Origin: Thaumasiovibrio sp043421945
GTDB lineage: Bacteria; Pseudomonadota; Gammaproteobacteria; Enterobacterales; Vibrionaceae
Length of the DNA: 64,000 nt
Direction: 5' to 3'
NCBI GenBank assembly: GCA_043421945.1
Contig: JBHOGO010000016.1
Location: 1 to 64,000, forward strand
Below, in pieces: positions 43,949-51,832 of this stretch. The notes under the pieces are model-generated. The model worked only from the letters and a program-made list of their open reading frames with translations. It was not told where the DNA came from and did no database searches. Made by a program: the position numbers and the translations under genes. How positions within the stretch are numbered: position 1 is the first letter of the stretch; every line of letters begins with the position of its first letter.

Positions 43949-45082
43949 ATGGCAGAATCTGACGGTCAGGAACGCACAGAAGACCCCACGGCCAGGCGAT
44001 TGCAACAGGCCCGTGAAAAAGGGCAAATTGCACGTTCCAAAGAGCTAGCCACCGTGACTTTATTGGTCGCGGGTGCCAGTATCATGATGCTAATGGGTGA
44101 CACATTGGGCTTGGCTCTGATGACGTTCATGGGGCGAATGTTTTCGCTTACACGGGAAGAAATCTTTGATTTTAATGTATTGATGACCGTACTGACTGAA
44201 TCCATATGGCATATCCTTTGGCCACTACTCATTGTTCTTTGCAGTCTGTTCGTTGCCGCCTTGATTGGTGCTGCGGGAATTGGAGGCGTCAATTGGTCGA
44301 TGGAAGCAGCGATGCCGAAATGGTCTAAGCTCAATCCTCTTAGCGGATTAAAACGCATGATAGGCATGCAGAGCTTAATGGAGCTCATTAAGTCGATATT
44401 AAAAGTACTCTTGGTTGCTGGGGTAGCCGTTTGGCTAATGCGCTCAAGTCTGCAGGATTTGTTCGAAATAAACCGAGAGCTATTTCCAAATAACTTGTTT
44501 CATGCCTTATCGGTATTACTCCGCTTTGTACTGCTGATTAGCTGCTCATTGTTAGTTGTTGTCGCAATCGATATCCCTTATCAAATTTGGCAGCACACCG
44601 AACAGCTCAAGATGACTAAGCAAGAGGTCAAAGATGAGTTTAAAGACACCGAAGGTAAGCCTGAAGTCAAAGGTCGAATTCGGATGTTACAACGTGAAGC
44701 TGCACAGCGCCGGATGATGGCTGAAGTTCCCCAAGCCGATGTCATTATCACTAACCCCGAGCACTTCTCCGTTGCACTTCGTTACGACCAATCTCTTGAT
44801 TCAGCTCCGATCGTGGTAGCGAAAGGCATTGATCACCTCGCGATGAAGATCCGAGAAATTGCCAATGAGAACGATATTGATATTGTCCCTGCGCCACCGC
44901 TGGCACGTGCGTTGTACCATACTACGGAGTTAGAGCAGCAGATCCCTGATGGGCTATTTACTGCGGTTGCTCAGGTATTAGCGTATGTATTCCAGCTTAA
45001 GCAGTACCGCAAAGGGCGTGGTAAACGACCGAATGTGAAAGAGCGAAACTTTGAACCGCCTGTCGATATGCGTTATGACTAA
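43949..45082 (+). CDS. flhB: export specificity switch FlhB
   Basis: A 377-residue protein. Acidic/basic start with ERTEDPTARRLQQAREKGQI, four membrane helices (about 30-205), then a cytoplasmic domain with MTKQEVKDEFKDTEGKPEVK. The autocleavage motif reads NPEH (Asn269-His272) where most family members have NPTH; the N-P bond that is cut is kept. The C-terminal part runs FSVALRYDQ to AYVFQLKQY. FliK acts on this domain to change export from hook to filament substrates. RBS GGGAGG. Confidence 0.95.
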   Translation: MAESDGQERTEDPTARRLQQAREKGQIARSKELATVTLLVAGASIMMLMGDTLGLALMTFMGRMFSLTREEIFDFNVLMTVLTESIWHILWPLLIVLCSLFVAALIGAAGIGGVNWSMEAAMPKWSKLNPLSGLKRMIGMQSLMELIKSILKVLLVAGVAVWLMRSSLQDLFEINRELFPNNLFHALSVLLRFVLLISCSLLVVVAIDIPYQIWQHTEQLKMTKQEVKDEFKDTEGKPEVKGRIRMLQREAAQRRMMAEVPQADVIITNPEHFSVALRYDQSLDSAPIVVAKGIDHLAMKIREIANENDIDIVPAPPLARALYHTTELEQQIPDGLFTAVAQVLAYVFQLKQYRKGRGKRPNVKERNFEPPVDMRYD

Positions 45083-45110
45083 AAGAAGTGTCAACTTTCC
45101 AGCACTAAAT

Positions 45111-45127
45111 TAGGTATAATTCTTGCT
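45111..45127 (+). promoter_or_regulatory. sigma-54 promoter for flhA operon
   Basis: TAGGTATAATTCTTGCT: 10 bases between GG and GC, -12 element CTTGCT; the -24 is AGGTA. It lies about 130 bp before flhA in the 174-bp gap after flhB. It would drive flhAFG-fliA and the che genes. Confidence 0.65.
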
Positions 45128-45256
45128 TGTGTGCTGCTTATGCAGTTTAGAATTTATTCGTCGTTGATGTCATTTTTGACGTGTTAACACTCGATAAAAG
45201 GTGTTTTCACTCACTGTGAACGTTGATATGACAGACAGGAAATAACCGCAACAACT

Positions 45257-47350
45257 ATGAAAGCGTCTTTGCCTTTTTTAAATAAAATCCCCATGGACCG
45301 CCTTCGAGCGATGCCCTCGATAGGTGCGCCGATCGTTGTTCTGGGTACTTTGGCAATGGTCGTCCTGCCGATGCCACCCTTGTTATTGGATATGACGTTT
45401 TCATTTAATATCGCGCTCTCTTTGATCGTTCTATTAGTGACGATATACACACGTCGTCCGCTGGACTTTGCTGCTTTCCCAACCGTTTTGTTAATTGCCA
45501 CTTTGCTGCGCTTGGCACTGAATGTTGCTTCCACTCGGGTTGTACTGCTCCATGGGCATGCTGGCCCTGGTGCCGCAGGGCAGGTGATCGATGCCTTTGG
45601 TAGTGTGGTGATTGGTGGTAACTATGCCGTTGGTCTTGTGGTATTCCTTATCTTGATGATCATTAACTTTATGGTTGTGACTAAAGGTGCAGGACGGATA
45701 TCGGAAGTGAGTGCGCGTTTTACCCTTGATGCCTTGCCAGGTAAACAAATGGCCATTGATGCCGATTTGAACGCTGGCTTAATCGACCAAGACCAAGCAC
45801 GTTTACGACGTAGTGAAGTGACGAAAGAAGCCGATTTCTATGGTTCGATGGATGGTGCATCTAAGTTCGTTAAAGGGGATGCAATCGCCGGTATTCTTAT
45901 CCTTCTGATTAACATTGTCGGTGGATTAATTATCGGAATGAGCCAGCACGGCATGCTCTTTTCTGATGCTGTTGAAGTCTTTACGTTATTGACGATTGGT
46001 GATGGCTTAGTCGCGCAAATACCTTCTTTATTGCTTTCTATCGGCGCGGCAATGATGGTGACTCGCCAGAATACCGATGAAGACATGGGGCAACAGATGT
46101 TTGCCCAAATGTTTGATAACCCGAGAGCATTGGCAATTACTGCGGGTATCTTGTTTGTGATGGGCATTGTGCCTGGTATGCCTCACATTCCCTTTTTGCT
46201 CTTAGCTGCCATGACGGGTGGCGCAGCATACTATCGAATTAAGAAGACACAAACACAAGCGCTGGCAGTGATAGAGAAAGAAGATGCCTTACCGGAAGCG
46301 CCAGTGCATAAAGAGCTATCTTGGGATGATGTCCAACCGGTTGATATTATTGGACTAGAAGTGGGCTATCGATTGATTCCAATGGTGGATAAAGAGCAAG
46401 GTGGCGAACTCTTGGAGCGTGTTAAGGGTGTACGTAAGAAGCTTTCTCAAGATTTTGGCTTTTTAGTACCACCCGTACATATTCGCGATAACTTGGAACT
46501 ACCACCGAATAGCTACCGGATTACCTTGATGGGGGTTGCCTTTGGTGAGGCTGATATTCGTCAAGATATGGAACTCGCTATCAACCCAGGTCAAGTATTT
46601 GGTCAGATTGAAGGTGAGCCAACACGAGATCCTGCCTTTGACCTTGAAGCAACATGGATAGTAGAGAGCCAGCGTGAGCACGCACAAGCATTAGGTTATA
46701 CCGTGGTTGATTCCGCAACAGTACTTGCCACGCATTTGAGCCAAGTGCTCACCAATCATGCTTCACTGCTATTGGGGCATGAAGAGGTTCAGAACTTATT
46801 GGAAATGCTGGGTAAATCTGCACCTAAACTGGTGGAAAACTTTATCCCTGATCAACTACCACTTGGCGCGATGGTGAAAGTGCTCCAAAACTTATTGAAC
46901 GAAGCTATTCCTATTCGTGACATTCGCTCCATTGTTCAAACAATGTCGGAATACGCAAGCAAGAGTCAAGATCCTGACATATTGACAGCGGCGGTACGTA
47001 TTAGTCTCAAGCGTATGATTGTACAGGAGATCAATGGCGTAGAGCCTGAAATCCCAGTGATTACCCTAGTCCCAGAACTGGAACAAATGTTGCATAAAAC
47101 TATGCAAGCAGCGGGTGGTGAATCAACAGGTATTGAACCTGGCTTAGCTGAGCGATTGCAGTCATCACTGACTGAAGCATCCCAGCAGCAAGAGTTGAAA
47201 GGGGAGCCGTCTATACTTCTTACATCAGGAGTATTGAGGAGTACATTGGCGCAATTTGTGAGAAACACAATCCCGAGCTTGCATGTGCTGTCTTATCAGG
47301 AAGTGCCTGATGAAAAACAAATTCGAATTGTGAATGCAGTCGGTAACTAA
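45257..47350 (+). CDS. flhA: export gate protein FlhA
   Basis: A 697-residue protein. The N-terminal membrane half (about 20-320, eight helices) has PAGTG-type FHIPEP family blocks: FPTVLLIATLLRLALNVAST, VVFLILMIINFMVVTKGAGR, SARFTLDALPGKQMAIDADL. The cytoplasmic half (about 345-697) forms the nonameric docking ring with DQLPLGAMVKVLQNLLNEAI. No strong ribosome site lies right before the ATG (AGGAAAT is 14 bases away); an in-frame ATG at 45293 exists but would cut the usual N-terminus. Confidence 0.95.
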   Translation: MKASLPFLNKIPMDRLRAMPSIGAPIVVLGTLAMVVLPMPPLLLDMTFSFNIALSLIVLLVTIYTRRPLDFAAFPTVLLIATLLRLALNVASTRVVLLHGHAGPGAAGQVIDAFGSVVIGGNYAVGLVVFLILMIINFMVVTKGAGRISEVSARFTLDALPGKQMAIDADLNAGLIDQDQARLRRSEVTKEADFYGSMDGASKFVKGDAIAGILILLINIVGGLIIGMSQHGMLFSDAVEVFTLLTIGDGLVAQIPSLLLSIGAAMMVTRQNTDEDMGQQMFAQMFDNPRALAITAGILFVMGIVPGMPHIPFLLLAAMTGGAAYYRIKKTQTQALAVIEKEDALPEAPVHKELSWDDVQPVDIIGLEVGYRLIPMVDKEQGGELLERVKGVRKKLSQDFGFLVPPVHIRDNLELPPNSYRITLMGVAFGEADIRQDMELAINPGQVFGQIEGEPTRDPAFDLEATWIVESQREHAQALGYTVVDSATVLATHLSQVLTNHASLLLGHEEVQNLLEMLGKSAPKLVENFIPDQLPLGAMVKVLQNLLNEAIPIRDIRSIVQTMSEYASKSQDPDILTAAVRISLKRMIVQEINGVEPEIPVITLVPELEQMLHKTMQAAGGESTGIEPGLAERLQSSLTEASQQQELKGEPSILLTSGVLRSTLAQFVRNTIPSLHVLSYQEVPDEKQIRIVNAVGN

Positions 47351-47408
47351 TTCGTTAGTTTGTTAGTCACGTTACCCACAACATTTGCTGTTATTCAGGA
47401 AGAAGATA

Positions 47409-49037
47409 TTGAAGATTAAACGCTTTTTTGCCAAAGATATGCGAACAGCACTGAGCCAAGTGAAAGAAGAACTTGGCGCAGATGCAGTGATTATGTCTAA
47501 CAAAAAGGTGACGGGTGGTATCGAAATTGTTGCAGCGGTTGATAACGATGCACAACCAGCCCCTCCGCCGCCACCGACTCAAGCCGCGACTTCACTGTCG
47601 AAAAATTATGATGCGGCTAAGCGTAAGCTCGCTGATGATCGCGTTGATATCTCTCAGAAAAAAACATCCACAGCAGGGCGTTTTGCGAAGGTATTGCAGC
47701 AGTTTCAATCATCTGAACCAGCAGCAGATTCAGAAGCGGATAGTTTAAGTGCACTACTGGCACGTCAAGATAAACGTCAGAATAATGACGCTTCTCGTCA
47801 GTTAGGGCGTCAAGAAACAGCACGAGCAAGTCAGCCTCGTCAGGAATATGACAAGCGCTCCCCGCAGCCAACCCCTCAATTTAATGCACGTCGTCAATCT
47901 GATGATCGCCAATCTTTATCCCGTCAATCAGCAATGGCCCAAGGTCAGCAGCCAGCGCGCTCGCAGGCTCGCCATACCGGACAAGGCAATGGCGCTCAAT
48001 CAATGGGGGGCTTCGGGCGTCAGAATCGTCAAGAAGAGAGACCTTCACCACGATTAGACCCTAGTCGTTATGATGCTCGTCAGTCTCAAGCGAGCGCAAC
48101 TGAAATGGATAACATGCGTGAAGAGATGGCAGCGATACGCAAGTTATTAGAACATCAGGTCTCTGGCTTGATGTGGCAAGAAGTTGAGCGTCGTGAGCCT
48201 ATGCGCGCCATGATGATAAAACGCCTCGAAAAAATGGGGCTTTCCGATGAGCTTTCCGACCAACTGGCTTGCTATATTCCTGAAGATGTCGCGCCAAATG
48301 AGGCGTGGCCAGCGTTGCTAGAAATGTTGAGTGATCAAATTATTACGCTGGATGACTGTATTTTAGAAAACGGTGGCGTGGCCGCTTTACTTGGTCCAAC
48401 GGGAGTGGGTAAAACCACGACGATCGCTAAACTCGCTGCAAGAGCTGCGATGGAGCATGGTCCGGATGAAGTCGCATTAGTGACAACGGATACGTATCGT
48501 ATCGGTGCACATGAACAACTGGCCACATATGGCAGAATTATGGGTTGTCCGGTAAGAGTGGCTAAAGATGCAGACGAACTTGCCGAAGTATTATACCAGT
48601 TGCGTCATCGTCGACTTGTTTTGTTGGATACTGCCGGGATGGGGCAAAGAGATATTCGCCTATCAGAACAACTCGATGCATTAATGGAAAATAGCGGTGC
48701 TCAAATTAAAAGCTATCTTGTGTTACCTGCGACAGCACAGCGACGAGTACTTCAGGAAACCATAGAGCACTTTAGACGCATTCCGCTTGCCGGATGTATT
48801 GTCACCAAAATTGATGAGTGTTTGAGCTTAGGGGAGCTCATCAACGTGACAATACAAAATGCACTCCCCGTTGCTTACATCGCCGACGGTCAACGCGTGC
48901 CAGAGGATATCAAGATTGCGAGCGGAAATTTCTTGGTGACTCGGGCAAACGAGCTGTTAGAGAAAGAACTAAAACATCAGCAACATTTCTGGAGCAGTGA
49001 TGCTTCAGATGCACAAGCGGCAGACTATTATGATTAA
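47409..49037 (+). CDS. flhF: polar flagellar GTPase FlhF
   Basis: A 542-residue SRP-type GTPase that marks the cell pole for the new flagellum. The TTG start at 47409 (AGGAAGAAG upstream) gives the family N-terminus LKIKRFFAKDMRTALSQVKE. Residues about 65-235 are a disordered Arg/Gln/Ser-rich linker. The NG domain follows: N-domain helices, then GPTGVGKTTTIAKLA (about 329-343), TDTYRIGAHEQLATYGRIMG, LDTAGMGQRD and TKIDE. It overlaps flhG by eight bases. Confidence 0.94.
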   Translation: MKIKRFFAKDMRTALSQVKEELGADAVIMSNKKVTGGIEIVAAVDNDAQPAPPPPPTQAATSLSKNYDAAKRKLADDRVDISQKKTSTAGRFAKVLQQFQSSEPAADSEADSLSALLARQDKRQNNDASRQLGRQETARASQPRQEYDKRSPQPTPQFNARRQSDDRQSLSRQSAMAQGQQPARSQARHTGQGNGAQSMGGFGRQNRQEERPSPRLDPSRYDARQSQASATEMDNMREEMAAIRKLLEHQVSGLMWQEVERREPMRAMMIKRLEKMGLSDELSDQLACYIPEDVAPNEAWPALLEMLSDQIITLDDCILENGGVAALLGPTGVGKTTTIAKLAARAAMEHGPDEVALVTTDTYRIGAHEQLATYGRIMGCPVRVAKDADELAEVLYQLRHRRLVLLDTAGMGQRDIRLSEQLDALMENSGAQIKSYLVLPATAQRRVLQETIEHFRRIPLAGCIVTKIDECLSLGELINVTIQNALPVAYIADGQRVPEDIKIASGNFLVTRANELLEKELKHQQHFWSSDASDAQAADYYD

Positions 49038-49920
49038 TTCGACTATGCATGATCAAGCAAGTGGACTTCGTCGGATGACACAAGTGACTTCGACCAAAGT
49101 TATAACGGTTACCGGTGGTAAGGGTGGCGTGGGTAAAACGAATGTAACGTTGGGCACTGCTATCGCGATGGCGAAACAAGGCCGACGGGTAATGGTGTTA
49201 GATGCCGATTTGGGGCTTGCCAACGTTGATGTGATGCTAGGGTTACGCGCTCGTCGCAACCTGTCTCATGTCTTAGCGGGTGAGTGTGATCTACAAGATA
49301 TTATTGTTGAAGGCCCTCACGGCGTTCAGATTGTGCCTGCTGCGTCGGGAACACAGTCGATGGTAGAGCTCACCGCTGCGCAGCATGCAGGGCTTATTCG
49401 AGCCTTCGGTTCGCTTGAGCAAGAGATTGATGTGTTGCTTGTCGACACCGCAGCAGGTATTTCCGACATGGTTTTGAGCTTTTCTCGCGCAGCACAAGAT
49501 GTCGTTGTGGTTGTTTGTGATGAGCCAACCTCCATAACTGACGCTTACGCATTGATAAAACTACTATCACGTGAGTATGATGTCCCTAGATTTAAAATAG
49601 TGGCCAATATGGTACGAAGTTACCGAGAAGGTCGAGAATTGTTTGCTAAACTGACCAGAGTAACGGAACGATTTCTAAATGCTAATTTAGAATTAGTGGC
49701 GTGTATTCCATTAGATGACAAGGTAAGGCAATCCGTTAAACGTCAAAAGATTGTCGTTGATGCCTTCCCTCGTTCGCCAGCCGCGTTGGCACTGAGTTCA
49801 TTAGCGAATAAAGCACTATCTTGGCCAGTACCTGCAAACCCTGGTGGCCATTTAGAGTTTTTTGTGGAGCGCCTTTTGGTTAAACCGAGTGAAGAAGCCG
49901 GAGAGCATGTAGGTGAGTAA
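49030..49920 (+). CDS. flhG: flagellar number regulator FlhG (FleN)
   Basis: A 296-residue MinD/ParA-type ATPase. It has the N-terminal DQASGLRRM segment known to stimulate FlhF, deviant Walker A GGKGGVGKT (about 29-37), VLDADLGLANVDVMLGL, and VDTAAGISD. The C-terminal helix (FFVERLLVKP) is likely the membrane-targeting part. FlhG limits flagella to one, partly by inhibiting FlrA. Start chosen at the ATG overlapping flhF; it overlaps fliA by eight bases. Confidence 0.94.
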   Translation: MINSTMHDQASGLRRMTQVTSTKVITVTGGKGGVGKTNVTLGTAIAMAKQGRRVMVLDADLGLANVDVMLGLRARRNLSHVLAGECDLQDIIVEGPHGVQIVPAASGTQSMVELTAAQHAGLIRAFGSLEQEIDVLLVDTAAGISDMVLSFSRAAQDVVVVVCDEPTSITDAYALIKLLSREYDVPRFKIVANMVRSYREGRELFAKLTRVTERFLNANLELVACIPLDDKVRQSVKRQKIVVDAFPRSPAALALSSLANKALSWPVPANPGGHLEFFVERLLVKPSEEAGEHVGE

Positions 49921-50635
49921 AGCGTTAACCTACGAGCGTAATCAACAGAGTCCACAAGCATTTATAGAGCGTTATTCATCATTGGTTAAGCGTATTGCCC
50001 ATCATTTGATAGGGCGTTTACCTCCTAATGTGCAGCTCGAGGACATGATTCAAGCTGGGATGATCGGCTTGATCGAAGCGCAGCAAAATTACGACCCATC
50101 CAAAGGCGCAAGTTTTGAGACTTTTGCCGGGATTCGTATACGCGGCGCTATGCTAGACGAGATACGTCGTGGCGATTGGGTACCGCGTTCTGTCCACAAA
50201 AACAGCCGCCTTATCGCACAAGCTATTGCCGAGTTAGAAATAACATTAGGCAGAAACCCTACTGATCAAGAAATCGCAGAATCGTTAGAAATGTCATTAA
50301 GTCAGTATCATCAGGCTTTAAATGATGTCAACTGTGGTCGTTTAGTCGGTATTGATGATCTAGGGGTAACTGAAGATAGCATCTGTAATGAAGAAAACCG
50401 CGAGGAAAACCTTCCCTTTCAGGATGTTGTCGACGATAATTTCAAAACGTCGCTCGCACAGGCAATTCGAACGCTGCCTGAACGAGAAGCTCTGACGTTA
50501 TCGCTGTATTATGATGAAGAACTCAATCTAAAAGAGATAGGTGCTGTTCTTGGAGTGAGTGAATCGCGTGTTTGCCAAATTCACAGTCAGGCAATGCAAC
50601 GTTTACGCTCTAAGCTAACAGCTTGGAACACATAG
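49913..50635 (+). CDS. fliA: flagellar sigma factor FliA (sigma-28)
   Basis: A 240-residue sigma-28 from a GTG with GGAG upstream. Region 2 has LVKRIAHHLIGRLPPNVQLE, DMIQAGMIGLIEAQQNYDPS and FETFAGIRIRGAMLDEIRRG. Region 3 spans about 95-150, and region 4 has LTLSLYYDEELNLKEIGAVL with the HTH GVSESRVCQIHSQAM. It reads the TAAA-N15-GCCG promoters seen before flgM and the second flagellin, and is held by FlgM until hook completion. Confidence 0.95.
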   Translation: MSKALTYERNQQSPQAFIERYSSLVKRIAHHLIGRLPPNVQLEDMIQAGMIGLIEAQQNYDPSKGASFETFAGIRIRGAMLDEIRRGDWVPRSVHKNSRLIAQAIAELEITLGRNPTDQEIAESLEMSLSQYHQALNDVNCGRLVGIDDLGVTEDSICNEENREENLPFQDVVDDNFKTSLAQAIRTLPEREALTLSLYYDEELNLKEIGAVLGVSESRVCQIHSQAMQRLRSKLTAWNT

Positions 50636-50679
50636 TTTTTTTGAACTCTAGTAACACTGGGACCTCAGTGGAGGCAACT

Positions 50680-51063
50680 TTGAATAAAAACATGAAAATC
50701 CTCATTGTTGATGACTTTTCAACTATGCGCCGAATTGTGAAGAACCTGCTTCGAGACCTTGGTTTCAACAATACGCAAGAGGCGGATGATGGATTGACAG
50801 CACTTCCGATGCTTAAAAAAGGTGAGTTCGACTTTGTCGTTACTGACTGGAATATGCCAGGAATGCAAGGCATCGACTTATTACGCCACATTCGTGCAGA
50901 TGATGAGCTTAAACATCTTCCTGTCTTGATGATCACAGCTGAAGCTAAGCGTGAGCAGATCATTGAAGCAGCACAAGCTGGTGTAAATGGTTACATCGTT
51001 AAACCATTTACAGCCGCAACGCTGAAAGAAAAACTGGATAAGATTTTTGAACGAATCCAGTAA
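50680..51063 (+). CDS. cheY: chemotaxis response regulator CheY
   Basis: A 127-residue single receiver domain. KILIVDDFSTMRRIVKNLLR, Asp56 in VVTDWNMPGMQG, Thr in MITAEAKRE, and Lys in YIVKPFTAATLKEKL make a complete CheY. The TTG start at 50680 has GGAGG six bases upstream; starting at the ATG (50692) loses four residues. Phosphorylated by CheA, it binds FliM and makes the motor switch. Confidence 0.95.
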   Translation: MNKNMKILIVDDFSTMRRIVKNLLRDLGFNNTQEADDGLTALPMLKKGEFDFVVTDWNMPGMQGIDLLRHIRADDELKHLPVLMITAEAKREQIIEAAQAGVNGYIVKPFTAATLKEKLDKIFERIQ

Positions 51064-51099
51064 TTTGGCTGCGTTTGTGAATTAGGGATAATAATAATA

Positions 51100-51822
51100 A
51101 TGGTATCACTCGACCAGGCTAAAGAACTCGTTAACTTATTGGAGCAGGGGTGTCAGGAAGAAGCTGACGCATTTGTATGCCAGCTAGTTAACGATACTCG
51201 TGAACCCATTTTTGAAGAGGTGGGTAAACTGACCCGCCAACTTCATGATTCGTTAGCGAATTTTCACCTTGACCCGCGAATCAATGATCTTGCCAATTCC
51301 GAAATTCCGGATGCGAGAGATCGTCTAACTTATGTGATTGAAAAAACAGAAGTTGCAGCAAATAAGACGATGGATGCTGTCGAAGAGACGTTTCCTATCG
51401 CCGATCGATTGGTTGATCACCTCCAGCAAGTTAGACCGCAATGGGATAAGTTGATGGGGGGGAGAATTGAACTTAATGAGTTTAAAAATCTTTGTCACAC
51501 CATCGATCAATTACTGCAGCAGGTTGAGAAAGATGGCGGGGATTTGCGAACGCAATTGACTGATATCTTGATGGCGCAGGATTTTCAAGATCTGACCGGG
51601 CAAGTTATTCGTCGAGTGATTGATTTAGTCAAGGAAGTGGAAGAGCAATTGGTCGAGATTTTGACTGCCTTTGGTATCGATGACCCTAAGGCTCTAATCG
51701 AGCCAGTCGAGAAGCAAGCGGATATTGCTCCAGAAGGGCCAATCATTGATTCATCAAAACGCGATGATGTTGTTGAATCGCAAGATGATGTGGACGATTT
51801 GCTATCCAGCTTGGGCTTTTAG
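51100..51822 (+). CDS. cheZ: CheY-P phosphatase CheZ
   Basis: A 240-residue, mainly helical protein. The long hairpin contains the catalytic region LMAQDFQDLTGQVIRRVIDL, with the D-x3-Q pattern that positions water on CheY-P. The last residues, DDVDDLLSSLGF, are the conserved CheY-binding tail, after an acidic linker. It ends ten bases before cheA. Confidence 0.94.
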   Translation: MVSLDQAKELVNLLEQGCQEEADAFVCQLVNDTREPIFEEVGKLTRQLHDSLANFHLDPRINDLANSEIPDARDRLTYVIEKTEVAANKTMDAVEETFPIADRLVDHLQQVRPQWDKLMGGRIELNEFKNLCHTIDQLLQQVEKDGGDLRTQLTDILMAQDFQDLTGQVIRRVIDLVKEVEEQLVEILTAFGIDDPKALIEPVEKQADIAPEGPIIDSSKRDDVVESQDDVDDLLSSLGF

Positions 51823-51832
51823 AGGATAATTT

